NCBI RefSeq assembly: GCF_016616425.1
Contig: NZ_CP067101.1
Span: 6,262,001-6,326,000, forward strand
Reading direction: 5' to 3'
Source: Bradyrhizobium diazoefficiens
GTDB taxonomy: Bacteria > Pseudomonadota > Alphaproteobacteria > Rhizobiales > Xanthobacteraceae
DNA length: 64,000 nucleotides
Under the pieces are notes generated by a model. The model searched no databases. It saw only the letters and a program-made list of their open reading frames with translations, and was not told the origin of the DNA. Both the position numbers and the translations under genes were made by a program. Positions 9,281-19,637 of the stretch are shown here, piece by piece. Positions within the stretch are counted from its first letter, which is position 1; each line of letters starts with the position of its first letter.

Positions 9281-9537
9281 GCCTGTCTCCTGAAATCCGT
9301 TTGCGTAGAAACGCCACTTCGCGCTCCCAAAGAGTCGAAAACCTTGCCGCGCCCAACGTGGAAACTGCCGCGCTGTGTCCGCTCCACGAACTTCGCCTAC
9401 CGGGCACCGTAGCCGCATTGAGCTTCGCGCATGACCGACCAGCGATTAGGTCAGCGGCCTTGATGAAGATGGCCACTCAGCTCCACAAAGGTTATTCGCG
9501 AAGAACTCGGTCCTCTCAGCGTTTGACTCGTATTAAT

Positions 9538-9711
9538 TCACGATAAGTGCGGCGAGCGCCGCACCTTAAAGCATTCGGCAATGACTTTCCTGCGAAGCTC
9601 CGGTGCCGAGTGCGCGCGCCGGTTGATCGTTAGGATCGGGACTTCCTCACGCAATTCGGATAGAAGATCCCCCGACCTCTGAAACTGCTTGCTGTCACTC
9701 ATCATTCGCAT
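9538..9711 (-). CDS. Small ORF, possible truncated enoyl-CoA hydratase start
   Basis: A 57-residue frame beginning at the ATG at 9711, with AAGGA six bases upstream, between the ligase and hydratase genes of one operon. The segment EEVPILTINRR resembles the first beta strand of enoyl-CoA hydratases (compare VALITLNRP in the neighbouring gene). After that the similarity is lost and the frame soon stops. It may be a hydratase gene cut down by deletion, or a genuine small peptide. I cannot assign a function. Confidence 0.35.
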   Translation of the reverse strand: MRMMSDSKQFQRSGDLLSELREEVPILTINRRAHSAPELRRKVIAECFKVRRSPHLS

Positions 9712-9793
9712 GCTTCCTTAAGAGGCGTTCACGCCAATCGCTCAAGCACAATGATTGGGTTGGGGCCAGCTGGCCTGCCTCCCACCAATCCCA

Positions 9794-11425
9794 TTAGAGC
9801 GCACGTGTTGGCTTTATACCGGCTTTCTCTGCATCGAAAGCGTTCGCAAGGTCAACCTTGATCTCGCGCTTCACGATGCGCTGGCTCGGCCCCCTAGGAA
9901 ATTCATCGACGAACTGGATGAACCGCGGCACCTGGTAGTAGGCGAGACGCTCGGCACAGAATTTGATGAGGCTGAACGGATCGGGTTCGGCGCCTTCGCG
10001 CAGCTTGACAAGCGCCATTATCTCTTGTTCGCCCAACTCGGAATCCACCCCGATGACGGCCGACTCTTCAACGCCGGGCGCGGCGTTGACGACGCGCTCC
10101 ACTTCCCACGCCGAAATGTTCTCGCCGCGGCGGCGCATCGCGTCCTTCTTGCGGCCTTTGAAGAAATAGTTGCCCTCTTCATCAACCATTGCCAAGTCGC
10201 CGGTGTAGATGCAGCCATCGCGGATCACTTCGGCAGTCTTCTGCGGCTCGTTCCAGTAACAGGTCATCGTTTGGGTCGCCAGCTGCGGCCTTAGCACGAG
10301 CTCGCCAACTACGCCCGGGCCTACGCGATTGCCATGCTCGTCAGCTATCCAGCTTTGCAGCTCATCGATTGGCGTACCCATCGAGCCCAGCACACCGCGC
10401 AGGTTGATGTGGGAGAACATTCCGGCTTCGGTGAGGCCGTAGCCTTCGCGCACTATGAGCTGGAAGCGCTCCTCGAACTTGCGCCACGCGTCCGGCGGGC
10501 AAGCCGCGCCCCATGCGATCGAGACAGGGTTATCGCGCTCGCTGGCGGTGGGCTGCTGCGCGAGGATAATGTTGGCGAGGCCACCGAGGTAGTGGAGCTT
10601 GGTGGCGCCCGCCTCCCGAACCTGGTCCCATAGGCGCGAGGCGCTAAAGCGTTCCACCATGTGGAGCTTCAAGCCTTTATGCAACGCGAGCATGATCACG
10701 AACCAGGCGGAGCCGTGATAGAAAGGCTCCCAGAAGTGGAACACGTCGTCTCGATGAGCGTCGGAGATGATGCCGGTGCTCTTCGCACCCACCCAATAGT
10801 ACCGCTCCGATCCGACGGCCCCTTTCGGCGCGCCCGTTGTTCCGGACGTGTACATGATTGCGACAGGGTCATCGAGGGTACGCGTCACCGGCGTGACGAC
10901 CGCGCGGCTCGCGCGCAGCAGACCATCGAGATGGAATTCTCCTGCACTATCCGCACCATCTTCGAACCACACGATGGTCGCCGACTGCTCGACTGTCGAG
11001 AGCGCCGCACGAATCGAGTCAGCGTGCAAGCGGTTAGCTACCATCACGCGCGGCTTGGCGCTGCTCAGTTGCAGCTCCAGACCCGCAGACTTCAGGTGAA
11101 CGCTGAATGGGACTACGATGGCTCCGATCCATGCGATTGCGAGAAAGAGTTCGATGTGCTCCACCGACTGCCCCAGCATCAGGCCGACGCGGTCACCGGG
11201 CTGCACGCCGGCGCCGATGAGCGCTCCGGCAAACTCCATGGCGCGGCGCTCCAGCTGGATGTAGGTCGTGTCCGTCCCCTGGAAAGAACAGAAGACCCGC
11301 GCCGCGCTGTCTTTTGCGCGCGCACGTACGAGCTCGGAAATGATTTGCAACGGAAATTCAGTGGTTGAGGAAGGCGCTCGCTCCGAATTGGATTGGATGT
11401 ATCTCCCTTCGGCAGCGGAACTCAT
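9794..11425 (-). CDS. Acyl-CoA synthetase (ANL superfamily), type A copy 1
   Basis: A 543-residue AMP-forming acid-CoA ligase, similar in outline to CaiC-type ligases. Motifs in order: P-loop YTSGTTGAPKGAV, EGYGLTEAG (A5), YTGDLAMVDEEG (hinge Asp), RGENISAWEVE (A8) and the C-terminal catalytic lysine region QRIVKREIK. It activates a carboxylic acid to an adenylate and then to its CoA ester. The ATG at 11425 has GGAG seven bases upstream and lies 63 bp from the operator at 11488; the longer frame runs into that operator. It heads the operon with the small ORF, PaaG-like hydratase and thioesterase. Its closest relative in the window is the ligase at 38456-40030. Confidence 0.9.
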   Translation of the reverse strand: MSSAAEGRYIQSNSERAPSSTTEFPLQIISELVRARAKDSAARVFCSFQGTDTTYIQLERRAMEFAGALIGAGVQPGDRVGLMLGQSVEHIELFLAIAWIGAIVVPFSVHLKSAGLELQLSSAKPRVMVANRLHADSIRAALSTVEQSATIVWFEDGADSAGEFHLDGLLRASRAVVTPVTRTLDDPVAIMYTSGTTGAPKGAVGSERYYWVGAKSTGIISDAHRDDVFHFWEPFYHGSAWFVIMLALHKGLKLHMVERFSASRLWDQVREAGATKLHYLGGLANIILAQQPTASERDNPVSIAWGAACPPDAWRKFEERFQLIVREGYGLTEAGMFSHINLRGVLGSMGTPIDELQSWIADEHGNRVGPGVVGELVLRPQLATQTMTCYWNEPQKTAEVIRDGCIYTGDLAMVDEEGNYFFKGRKKDAMRRRGENISAWEVERVVNAAPGVEESAVIGVDSELGEQEIMALVKLREGAEPDPFSLIKFCAERLAYYQVPRFIQFVDEFPRGPSQRIVKREIKVDLANAFDAEKAGIKPTRAL

Positions 11426-11487
11426 CGAGTGACTCCAGTAAACGAGGATTGCGTGCCGAGAACTTTGGCAGACAAGCCTGAGAGCCG

Positions 11488-11530
11488 CCAATACCATTTT
11501 AGCGCCTATTCAATTCCGATTTGGAATGAA
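11488..11530 (-). promoter_or_regulatory. LysR-type operator, copy 2 (variant, before ligase A1)
   Basis: CAATACC at 11489-11495, then the dyad CAATTCC (11511-11517), 5 bp and GGAATGA (11523-11529). The half-site to dyad step is 22 rather than 21 bp. It ends 63 bp before the ATG of the ligase, the same placement as in the better copies. Confidence 0.6.
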
Positions 11531-13396
11531 TAGGGTGACGTGCGACGCGCTCGGGCCCTTTCCGAACTGTTGATGCGCCTCCACCAAATTTCGAGGTTCA
11601 TCGGAGGTGAGCGCGCTCACAGAAGCACGGCCAAAGCGTCCGGCAACTGTGCAGCTAGAAGGGGATATCGTGGACATCAGCGTGTCGCCAGTACGCCGGC
11701 TATGCTGGCCAAGACAGCGCAACGAAGGTCGTCCACAAGATCGATATCAACTGATGTTCTTTTTAGTTCGCATATAATTTGTGACCATTGATGCGCCGGT
11801 TCGAGGGACCAGTATGTGCCCACCGTGCGAGTGGGGGCTCCCCGATGTCGCGGCTATCTCGTCCGTGTCGAATAGCCTGCGCGCTGTCCATCCGATCGAA
11901 AACTCAGCCGGCTAGCAGTTGCAAAAAGGCGCTCCCTCGTGCGTGCCAAGTAGCCGAAGGATGTTCCTCTCGGGCACGCTTCGGTCAAGTTGGGGACTAC
12001 GTGCCTCAAAGCCAAGCGGCTCGCGCTTAGGGGGTGGGCGCAACGTGCGGCTGTGGATGGCGATCATTGCTCATTGTTCATCGACAAGTGGACCATCGAT
12101 TCATTCGCGCCACCAATAATATCAGGAATGTGACGTGTCAGTCCTTGTAGATCAGTCTTCAGCACGGGCAATTCCGATACGGTATCGTCCTCAAAGAAAT
12201 GGCGCATGCCAATTATCCGAGGGTGGAATGGTCGCCGACATGAAGTAGATTTTGGAGACTCGCCGGTGGGTCGAAGTTCATGCCAGCGAGGAGACTATTG
12301 AGATTTTTGTGGAGGCCGACGTCGAACCGCACGCGGAAGAACGGCGACGTTTTGCTATAATCAATATGCCCCGCTATCATTCAGTGAGGCTACTGCTGCG
12401 GCAGCGCGACGCGCAGCAACGAAGAAGCGTTGAAACCGCACACTCCGCGCCGCTTTCCTATCGTGGCCGTGCTACGTGCTCCCTCCCGCGGCAGCGGTTT
12501 AGTCCAATTGCGCTTATGTGGTGCACTACATAAGCGGAAAAGGAATGGACGGGCTCCCGACGTCGGTACGCGAGCACATGAAGGCGATTTGTTCTCGAGC
12601 GGGAACTATGTGTTTCGTGACAAGCGGGCCCGCCTCCTCAAACATCAAATGAACCTCACCAGAGTAGGTAGTGTCCAGATCAACTGCTAACGGTCTACAG
12701 TCCGTTACTGATTAGTCGTACAGGTATGACGCAGCTCATCACGATAGGACACGGTCCAGCAATGACAAGTGTAGCTAGTTCGTTGCACATCTCACGTTCG
12801 CTTTCGTCTCATTGCGAAATTTCTCAACTCCGCGGCCTGTCTCAAGTGTCGTTGACAGGCTGTTGTCGAACTGTGCACAATGTCGCGTTCGAAAACGAAC
12901 TACTGATCGAGTCCATCAGGGCCAAATCGCGACGTCATCAAAGTCCTCCCGCGGATAACCGTACCCGATGACGAATTTAATCATGGCATCGCCATCCTCA
13001 ATCACGCATGACAGGAGCAAGCCGATGCTAACCGCCGAAGGATAGCGCGTATGGCGTTGCCGGACTCCCTTCCTGTACCGTCGGCAGCGAACGTTTGGCT
13101 GAACGTGCGGCTAAGCCAGTCACGAACGCGCACCGCATCGTCGTGCGCACCTGCTGGTCAACATCGATGCGAGCGAAACCCCGCGTGTTGCCATTTTCGA
13201 GTTCCGCGTGGTGACGGCGCGCTTAATCGACCTTCGTGTCTTCGCCGCGCAAGTGCTGGGCGGGCGGGTCGAGGTCTAAAAATCCGCGACGCCGCGCGTT
13301 GGCTCTGATGATCGGCAACTTCACCGAGCAATCAAATGGAAAGGTCGCGCCTGTTGGCCGACTTTGCTTTGTCCCCTGAAGCCTAAGGTCCTTACA
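11531..13396. other. Long gene-poor stretch with decayed sequence
   Basis: Nearly 1.9 kb between two divergent ligase genes. No open frame has recognisable family motifs. A short plus-strand frame reading NIDASETPRVAIFEFRVV and ending near 13279 looks protein-like but I cannot place it. A degenerate operator at 12169 suggests that a regulated gene once stood here. Confidence 0.4.
12169..12210 (+). promoter_or_regulatory. Degenerate LysR-type operator facing right
   Basis: CAATTCC (12169-12175), 5 bp, GGTATCG (12181-12187): the same dyad as the other copies but read in the opposite orientation. The following GAAATGGCGCATG resembles the half-site segment GAAATTGGTATTT of the 30.3-kb copy with changes. 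The frame to its right (from about 12252) is open for about 90 residues but has no recognised family, so the target gene is probably lost. Confidence 0.35.
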
Positions 13397-15049
13397 ATGA
13401 CACCTACAGACTCGACACGAAGCCAACTCCACGACCGCGTGGCAAATGCCTTGAGCAGATTTGAGGCGCTGGAAGCCGCATATGAAACCATCACTGTCGC
13501 ACAGCTAGTTTCGATGCGGGCGCAAACGCACGGCTCAACGACGGCGATTGACATCTACGAGCGCGGCGAGCGCCTGACGTATTCCGAGATGGACCGCTGG
13601 TCCAACAAATATGCACGTGCCCTGCGAGCATTCGGAGTTTGCAAGGGCGATCGGATCGGCGTGATGCTGCCCAATCGCATCGAATTTCCAGTCCTGTGGT
13701 TCGGGTTTGCAAAGCTCGGTGCGGTGCTGGTTCCGATCTCCCTCCGCTACACGCTGAGGGAGATCGAGTACGTTCTGCGCGATACACAGGCGAAAGTCAT
13801 CATCGTCGACGAATCTGCGTGGCCAGTGTTCTCCACGATCGATCCTTGGCCGCAAGACCTCGCCAGGAAGCGAGTGATTCTTGTCGGACAGCCTTCGGCC
13901 GGGGTCGATGCTACCCTCGATGAACTGCTGAAGGGCGTCGACGACTCGCCGGTAGACGAGGATATTCGCCCCGACTGCCTGCTGAGCATTCAATACACGT
14001 CAGGGACGACGGGCTTTCCGAAAGGCTGCATGTTGACACAGGATTACTTCGGAGTGACGTCGTACCAGCGAAACATCCGAGACCTTCAGCCGTACAAGAG
14101 GTATCTAATTGCGGGACCCTTGTTCTATAGCACTGCACAATGGACTCTTCTGAGCTCATATCGCCAGGGCGGCACGCTGTACCTGGCTCAACAACTCAGT
14201 TCCACGCAATTCTTCGGCTGGGTCAAGAAGTTCCGCATCGAGTGGTGTATGTTGCCCGAGCCGCTAGCGCGCCAGCTCATAACCGCCGCCGATGCATCGA
14301 TGTGCCTGAAGCAGGTCGTGCAGACCGACAGTTGGAATCCTGACACGGTACGACGATTCCGCGAGCGGTTTCGCGTACGTGCACTGGATTCTTACGGGAT
14401 GACTGAAATCGGATACGGCACACTGCCCCCCCACATCGAAGAGATGGAAGAATCCGGGTCGGTTGGGATTCGCGCCCCCTTTCGGGCGCTGCGGTTGGTG
14501 AACGAGGATGGCAGCCTCACGGGGGTCGGCGAAGTCGGTGAGCTGTGGGTGAAAGGTCGCGCGATCTTCAAGGGCTATTGGAATAGGCCGCAAGCGAATG
14601 CCGCCGCATTTGAAGGCGAATGGTTCAAGACGGGTGATCTGTTGCGTCGCGACGAACTCGGCTTTCACTGGCTCGTGGGACGTAAAACGGACTCGATACG
14701 GCGCTTGGGCTACGAGAAGATCTCTGCCCGCGAAGTCGAGGCCGTCATTCGCGAGATTCCCGAGATCGCGGATGTGGCGGCGGTGCCTGTTCCAGATGTC
14801 GAGCGCGGCGAGGAGGTCAAGATCTACGTGGAGTTGAAGGAAGTTGTTACGTCAGCTGATCTGCCCGTGGAGCGCATTCTCGAACACGCTCGTGCACGTC
14901 TAGCCGTGTTCAAGGTGCCGCGGTACATTGCCTTTACTCCGGCGCTTCCGCGAACTGCCTCCAGCGACAAAGTGGTCAAGCGTGATCTTATGAACGTCAG
15001 CGATCCGATTGCCGGCGCTTATGACAGTGAGGAGAAGCGTTGGCGCTAA
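13397..15049 (+). CDS. Acyl-CoA synthetase (ANL superfamily), type B copy 1
   Basis: A 550-residue AMP-forming ligase. Motifs: YTSGTTGFPKGCM (P-loop), LDSYGMTEIGYGT, KTGDLLRRDELGF, LGYEKISAREVE and ASSDKVVKRDL with the catalytic lysine. The ATG at 13397 has AAGG eight bases upstream. It is closely similar along its whole length to the minus-strand ligase at 33166-34809 (shared LEALEAAYETITV and GERATY/GERLTY segments) and clearly different from the type A ligases. It is the only catabolic gene of the window on the plus strand and has no copy of the repeated operator directly in front. The A8 motif has LGYEK in place of the usual RSGEN, so activity may be altered. Confidence 0.88.
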   Translation: MTPTDSTRSQLHDRVANALSRFEALEAAYETITVAQLVSMRAQTHGSTTAIDIYERGERLTYSEMDRWSNKYARALRAFGVCKGDRIGVMLPNRIEFPVLWFGFAKLGAVLVPISLRYTLREIEYVLRDTQAKVIIVDESAWPVFSTIDPWPQDLARKRVILVGQPSAGVDATLDELLKGVDDSPVDEDIRPDCLLSIQYTSGTTGFPKGCMLTQDYFGVTSYQRNIRDLQPYKRYLIAGPLFYSTAQWTLLSSYRQGGTLYLAQQLSSTQFFGWVKKFRIEWCMLPEPLARQLITAADASMCLKQVVQTDSWNPDTVRRFRERFRVRALDSYGMTEIGYGTLPPHIEEMEESGSVGIRAPFRALRLVNEDGSLTGVGEVGELWVKGRAIFKGYWNRPQANAAAFEGEWFKTGDLLRRDELGFHWLVGRKTDSIRRLGYEKISAREVEAVIREIPEIADVAAVPVPDVERGEEVKIYVELKEVVTSADLPVERILEHARARLAVFKVPRYIAFTPALPRTASSDKVVKRDLMNVSDPIAGAYDSEEKRWR

Positions 15050-15127
15050 AGCGGCTATTTTAGCGCGGCTCGCGCACGGCGCGCTCTGGAATAAAAGTCT
15101 GAGCGGTTGTGTTACCGCAATCGATCA

Positions 15128-15473
15128 ATGTCAATGTTCGCGATAATTGTGAGCGCGCCGTTGCACGCGATGCTGGCTAATCGCCCCTGTCTGGCAGACG
15201 ATCTTGAGCCGCATCTGACCTCGGGACGGATGGAATGCGTTGGCTAGGGAATAGCGGATGTCGACAAGGTCGCGCATGCAGGCCGCAAAGTCTTCCGCTG
15301 CCCATCGCTCGTTTACCTTCACCCTGCGCCAGGAGCGCTGCGCCTCGGGGAAGACGACCAAGTTTGCTGCCATTGCGCTGATACTCGCAGTCGTAGCGCT
15401 CGATCTGTCCTGGCTTGGTCGGATCGGCTGGCGCACCTCGCCGATGAGCTGTATCTAGGCAGCCTCCAGCCAA
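15128..15473 (-). pseudogene. IS630-family transposase fragment
   Basis: Two overlapping minus-strand frames give PTKPGQIERYDCEYQRNG followed, after a frame change, by AANLVVFPEAQRSWRRVKV and ERWAAEDFAACM. This is the central DDE domain of IS630-type transposases; compare ERYDYEYRRNCTVNLF in the plus-strand copy near 17700. The N-terminal helix-turn-helix and the C-terminal third are missing. Confidence 0.7.
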
Positions 15474-15592
15474 GTTGCTAGTGGCTCTGCACCACGGCTA
15501 GGAAGTCGGGTTAACGCCCTGATTGGGGCTGATTTTGCGTTGACGGCGGATCAGTGATTCCCTCGCGGTGCTTTGATTCGAGGAGCGCCCAG

Positions 15593-16720
15593 ATGGGCCC
15601 GATGGTGGACGACGAGAGCCCGCGAGCTCGTTTGGTCGTGCTTTTACAGCACTTTTCCGAGCTCGGCGACGAGAGGGAGGCGTGGCGCGTCGTCTATCCC
15701 ATCGCGGAGGTGCTTCTGCTGGTGACCTGCGCCACGGTCGATTCCTGCGAGGACATCGTCGAATGGGGGCGAGCATCTCGATTTCCTGCGGCAGTTCTCC
15801 GAGTTCCACCATGGCATTCCATGCGCGCGCTGGCTGCGCGACCTGGTGAACCGCATTCGCACGCTGCTTTGAGAGCTGGGTCGCCGAGCTGTGGCTGGGC
15901 CGGCATGACTCCATCGCTATCGACGGCAAGACCGTGCGCTGCACCGACGATCATCGCAAGGGGCTCAAAGCCCTGCACAGCCTGAGCGCCTACGCCACCA
16001 CCGCCAAGCTGGCCTTGGCGCAGCTATCTGTTCCGGAGAAGACCAACGAGATCACCGCCGTCCCCGAGCTTCTCGACCAACTTGCCGAGATCGGCCAGCT
16101 CGAAGGCGCCCTGGTCACCATTCACGCCATGGGCTGCCATGTCGAGATCGCCGACAAGATCGTCGCCCACAAGGCCGATTATCTGCTGGCCCTCAAGGGC
16201 AACCAGCCCCCCTCGAAGCCGATGTCGTCGGCTATTTTCGCGCCGTCCCGGCCACCGAGCTGGTCAGTACGACCGCCGTCGAGAAGGGCCATGGCCGGAT
16301 CGAGACCCGCACCTACACCGCCTCGCAGGTCGTCGACTGGATCGTGTCCGCGCGCAGCTATCCAGGGCAACCGCCCTTTTCGACCATTAAAACGATCATC
16401 AAGGTCGATACTCGCACCGAGCATGCCGACCGCTCGATCTTCGATACCTGCACCTACATCTCGTTCGCTCCGCTCGACATCGAACGAATCAGCAAAACCA
16501 TTCGTGGCCATTGGGGCGTGAAGAGTATGCACTGGCTGCTCGATGTCGAGTTCAAGGACGACCTGTCATGCTACCGCACCGGCCACGGCTCCAAGAACAT
16601 GACCGTCGTCCGCCGCTTCGCTCTCGACCTCGTCCGCAGCACCAAAACCAAGGGCACGCCCCAAGCGTGCCGGATGGCGCCTGGAATTCCTCCGCCAAGT
16701 CCTCCAGATCACCCGTTAAC
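15593..16720 (+). pseudogene. ISAs1-family transposase, frameshifted
   Basis: Consecutive plus-strand frames together make an ISAs1/H-repeat-type transposase: N-terminal LVVLLQHFSELGDEREAWRV and YPIAEVLLLVTCATV, the middle KGLKALHSLSAYAT, VPEKTNEITAVPELL and ADYLLALKGNQP, then DIERISKTIRGHWGVKSMHW and LLDVEFKDD at the C-terminus. The pieces lie in different frames with at least three shifts, so no functional enzyme is made. Its ends probably mark the old insertion, but I could not identify terminal repeats. Confidence 0.75.
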
Positions 16721-16785
16721 CTGGATTCCGTGCCGCGGGCTCTGCACAGTGATTTTGACGGGTCACGCCCGGCGGTGGTCAGATT

Positions 16786-16960
16786 AACTCGGGCAGGCTT
16801 TTGGGATCAATGAGGACCTTGATACTGCGAGGGCCCTTGGCTGCCTTTTGATGAGGCCGGCGCGTTCCAACGTCAGCACCATCTGGTGAACCGACGGCGG
16901 GCTGACGCGGAAATATCCCTGCATGTCGGTTTCAGCCGGGGGCCTGCGATGCAGCCATAG
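16786..16960 (-). pseudogene. Winged-helix (MarR/LexA-like) DNA-binding fragment
   Basis: The minus-strand frame shows PPAETDMQGYFRVSPPSVHQ followed by MVLTLERAGLIKRQP, a winged-helix recognition segment common in small proteins found next to insertion sequences. A frameshift then separates it from KVLIDPKSLPELI. It lies between ISAs1 and IS630 relics and is not functional as it stands. Confidence 0.5.
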
Positions 16961-17071
16961 AGGTGGACAAAAGCCGGATACTGCCCCTGCTTGGTGTGAA
17001 GGTTTTGTCGCAGGACTCACGCCGGCCATCCGATTCAGTTGTTTGTGCGTGCCTCAAACGAGGAGGCACGC

Positions 17072-18150
17072 CATGAATGTGCGCTATCGGGTCGAACTCA
17101 AATCGAGCGCACTGAACTCAGGGCGCTGCTCAGCGGCGGCAAGCATGCCTCCCGCAAGCTCAAGTGGGCACAGATCTTACTGGCCGCCGATGGCGGAGTC
17201 AGCGACGAGTGGATCGCAAGGAGCGTCGGTGTCGGCGGCTCGACCGTGTACCGGACCAAGCGCGCTTCGTGGAAGGCAATCTGGAGCGGGCGCTGAGCGA
17301 AGAGCCGCATCGCGGAGCGGAGCGCAAACTCACGGGCAAAGAAGAAGCCTGCTGGTGGCGACCGCCTGTGCCGCCCCCCAAAGGGCCGTGCCCGCTGGAC
17401 GCTAAAGCTGCTGGCAAGTGCGATGGTCAAGCTCACCGAACACAAGAGCCTGTCCCACGAGACTGTTCGGCGGCGCCTGACCGAAAATGGCGCCTCAAGC
17501 CCTGGCGCAGGGGCATGTGGTGCATGCCGCAGGTCGACGACGAACATGTCGTCCGCATGAGGACGTACTCGACCTCTATGCCGAGGCACCCGATCCCAGG
17601 CGGCTGGTGGTGTGCTTCGATGAAAGCGCCGTGCAGCTCATCGGTGAGGCGCGTCAGCCGATCCCGGCTGAGTGGGGCCGGCTCGAACGTTACGATTACG
17701 AATATCGTCGCAATTGCACCGTCAACCTCTTCATCCTGCTCGACGTGCATCGTCCTAGCGCAAGGTCAAGGTCACTGAGCGACGAGCCGCAGACGACTAT
17801 GCCCAATGCATGCGCGGGGCAATTTATCGAACCAACCTGCCGGCGCCCCGTATCACAAGTTCCCTCCCGCCGAAGCCAGGCTGATCTTGCGACGGCTCAA
17901 GTTCCGCTACACCCGTGCAAGCTGGCTCAACATGGTTGAGATCGAGATCGGCGGGAACAGTGTCTTGATCGCAGGATCGCCGACCCCAAGCGACTGCGCC
18001 GCGAAATCATCGCTTGGGAACGCCAGAGGAATGCCGCACGGTCTCGCATCAAATGGCTGTTCACGACAGACAAGGCCCGCGCCTATTCCACCGCCGAAGT
18101 GTCGATCACGACGGCGTCGCTTCTCGGGGGATTGGCATATCCTTGAGGTC
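17072..18150 (+). pseudogene. IS630-family transposase, multiply frameshifted
   Basis: Pieces in all three plus frames line up as one IS630 transposase: ERTELRALLSGGKHASRKLK and DEWIARSVGVGGSTVYRTKR (helix-turn-helix), LTEHKSLSHETVRRRLTENG, then RLERYDYEYRRNCTVNLF (DDE core), and finally APYHKFPPAEARLILRRLKF and YTRASWLNMVEIEI. Many shifts and stops make it inactive. It ends just before the enoyl-CoA hydratase gene at 18205. Confidence 0.75.
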
Positions 18151-18204
18151 GAACATCGAAGGATCCAGTTTTGCCCAAGCCCGGAGACGATGCCTTAGCG
18201 TTCG

Positions 18205-18966
18205 TTAGTGCTCATCGGATCGACGAAGGAAACGCTGGATGCCAACATGAGCGGAGCCACTGGCGAACGCGATTTCATGGCGCGACCGCGCCTCGTCGAA
18301 GGCCCGGCGGAAGCTACCTTCCGACATCGCCCGCATCCAGTCCTTGGTCGTGCGGAAGGCCACGCCGTCTCGCTCGGCGAGCAGGGCAGAAAGTTCGACC
18401 GCGCGGGCCAGCACGGCTTCCTGACTGTCGACGAACTCATGCAGGAAGCCCGCCTCATAGGCTTCCTCGCCGCTCATTAGCTTGCCGAGCAGGACGAGAT
18501 AGCGCGTGCGCGCCATGCCGATCTCGTTCGCCATCAGCCAAGTACCAGTAATGCTAGGGATGTCGTGATTGAGCTCGGTCTGCCCCATGCGCGAGCCGGC
18601 CCATCCGACCCGGATGTCGCACAACAGCGCAAGCTGGAACCCCGAGCCCGCGGCGACGCCGTTCACGGCGGCGACAACTGGCTTCGGATAACGCCGGAGC
18701 TGGTCAAACAGCGTTTCCATCTCCGTCGTCCAGGAGGCATCGGTGAAGGACATGGACTCTTCGAGGTCTTGTCCCGCGCAGAACGCCTCGTTCCCCGCGC
18801 CAGTCATCACCACTGCGCCGACAGTATCATCATGCTCAGCCGCTTTAAGCGCGACGCGGATCAGATCGCGTTGGGCCGTCGTCCAGGCGTTGAGCTTGTC
18901 CGGATTGGACAGCCGAACGATAAGAACCCGGTCACGGGTCTCAGTGAATACCGCGGGGGAAGTCAT
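18205..18966 (-). CDS. Enoyl-CoA hydratase/isomerase family protein (copy 2)
   Basis: A 253-residue crotonase-fold protein, intact despite lying between mobile-element relics. It shows AFCAGQDLEES and NGVAAGSGFQLALLCDIRV for the oxyanion hole and GQTELNHDIPSITGTWLM in the active-site loop. The GTWLM and GQTE pattern is shared with the hydratase at 30557 and not with the PaaG-like one at 8474, so copies 2 and 3 are paralogues. The ATG at 18966 has AAGGA eight bases upstream. A weak version of the repeated operator lies about 390 bp upstream, with decayed sequence between, so the gene that once followed that operator may be lost. Confidence 0.86.
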   Translation of the reverse strand: MTSPAVFTETRDRVLIVRLSNPDKLNAWTTAQRDLIRVALKAAEHDDTVGAVVMTGAGNEAFCAGQDLEESMSFTDASWTTEMETLFDQLRRYPKPVVAAVNGVAAGSGFQLALLCDIRVGWAGSRMGQTELNHDIPSITGTWLMANEIGMARTRYLVLLGKLMSGEEAYEAGFLHEFVDSQEAVLARAVELSALLAERDGVAFRTTKDWMRAMSEGSFRRAFDEARSRHEIAFASGSAHVGIQRFLRRSDEH

Positions 18967-19358
18967 GTGAAATCCTTTTTAGATAACTCATCCGACCTGA
19001 GAGCACCTGCTGCAAAAGAATAAGAAGAGGCCTACCTGGAGGGTAGCGGAGCGGAATCTGATCCAGAAGTGGCGTACGCGCTTCCGGTTCTGCCTTCTGC
19101 TCGGGGCTACGATACTCGACGATCTCTGCGCACCTCATCATAGATGATCGGACGGGCTGTATCGCGGTCGAAGCACGTCTCATACGCACGAGCATCATCG
19201 TGGTCTTACTTTCTGCCGCGATGCCGCGAACGGCACCTTTGTGATTAACTTGGCGTCGCGCCAAGGTGATCTGAGATAAGAAGAAACGGTGAGGAATTGA
19301 GACTGCTTGAGACATCATGAACCCTGTTCGGATAGTTAGACGTATCAATTGGGATAAA
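18967..19358. other. Decayed sequence upstream of the hydratase
   Basis: A minus-strand frame is open here but shows no family motif, and in the neighbouring frame a short piece CFDRDTARPIIYDEVRRD looks like part of a protein I cannot identify. I interpret the stretch as the remains of a gene that stood between the weak operator at 19359 and the hydratase. Confidence 0.35.
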
Positions 19359-19400
19359 CCAATACCGATTGGGGAGGCAACGATACTGGATTGACATCGA
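19359..19400 (-). promoter_or_regulatory. Weak LysR-type operator, copy 3
   Basis: CAATACC at 19360-19366 and CGATACT 21 bp later at 19381-19387, but the right arm of the dyad has decayed to GACATCG (19393-19399). Two of the three half-sites and the exact spacing are kept. It faces the decayed region and the hydratase gene ending at 18205. Confidence 0.4.
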
Positions 19401-19433
19401 TGCTCGGTGTCGGGGACCAACCCATTCGGCTTC

Positions 19434-19637
19434 TCAAGCCAGACATTGCCTCGCAGCCATTTGTGCGGGCCGACATCCGCCGCCAAACCGTAAGCAGATT
19501 GCGGCGAACATCATATTGTCGAGCAAGCTGGATAACGCCGGCCTGGGCGTTAGACCACCCTCGACGATCCGAAGCTTCTGCGCAGAGCTCCATCGCCTTT
19601 GTCGCTCTGGACTGAACAGAATCGTAACCGCCGTCAC
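19434..19637 (-). pseudogene. IS66/IS3-type transposase accessory (TnpA-like) fragment
   Basis: Two minus-strand frames share one relic: RRRWSSAQKLRIVEGG, the typical start of the small helix-turn-helix TnpA protein of IS66- or IS3-type elements, and, one frame over, VIQLARQYDVRRNLLTVWRR, its recognition helix. A frameshift splits them. No transposase follows. Confidence 0.6.

Noticed and set aside
15043..15066. Inverted repeat GCGCTAAA/TTTAGCGC at the end of the plus-strand ligase gene
   Set aside because: It overlaps the stop codon and has no T-tract after it, so I do not call it a terminator.
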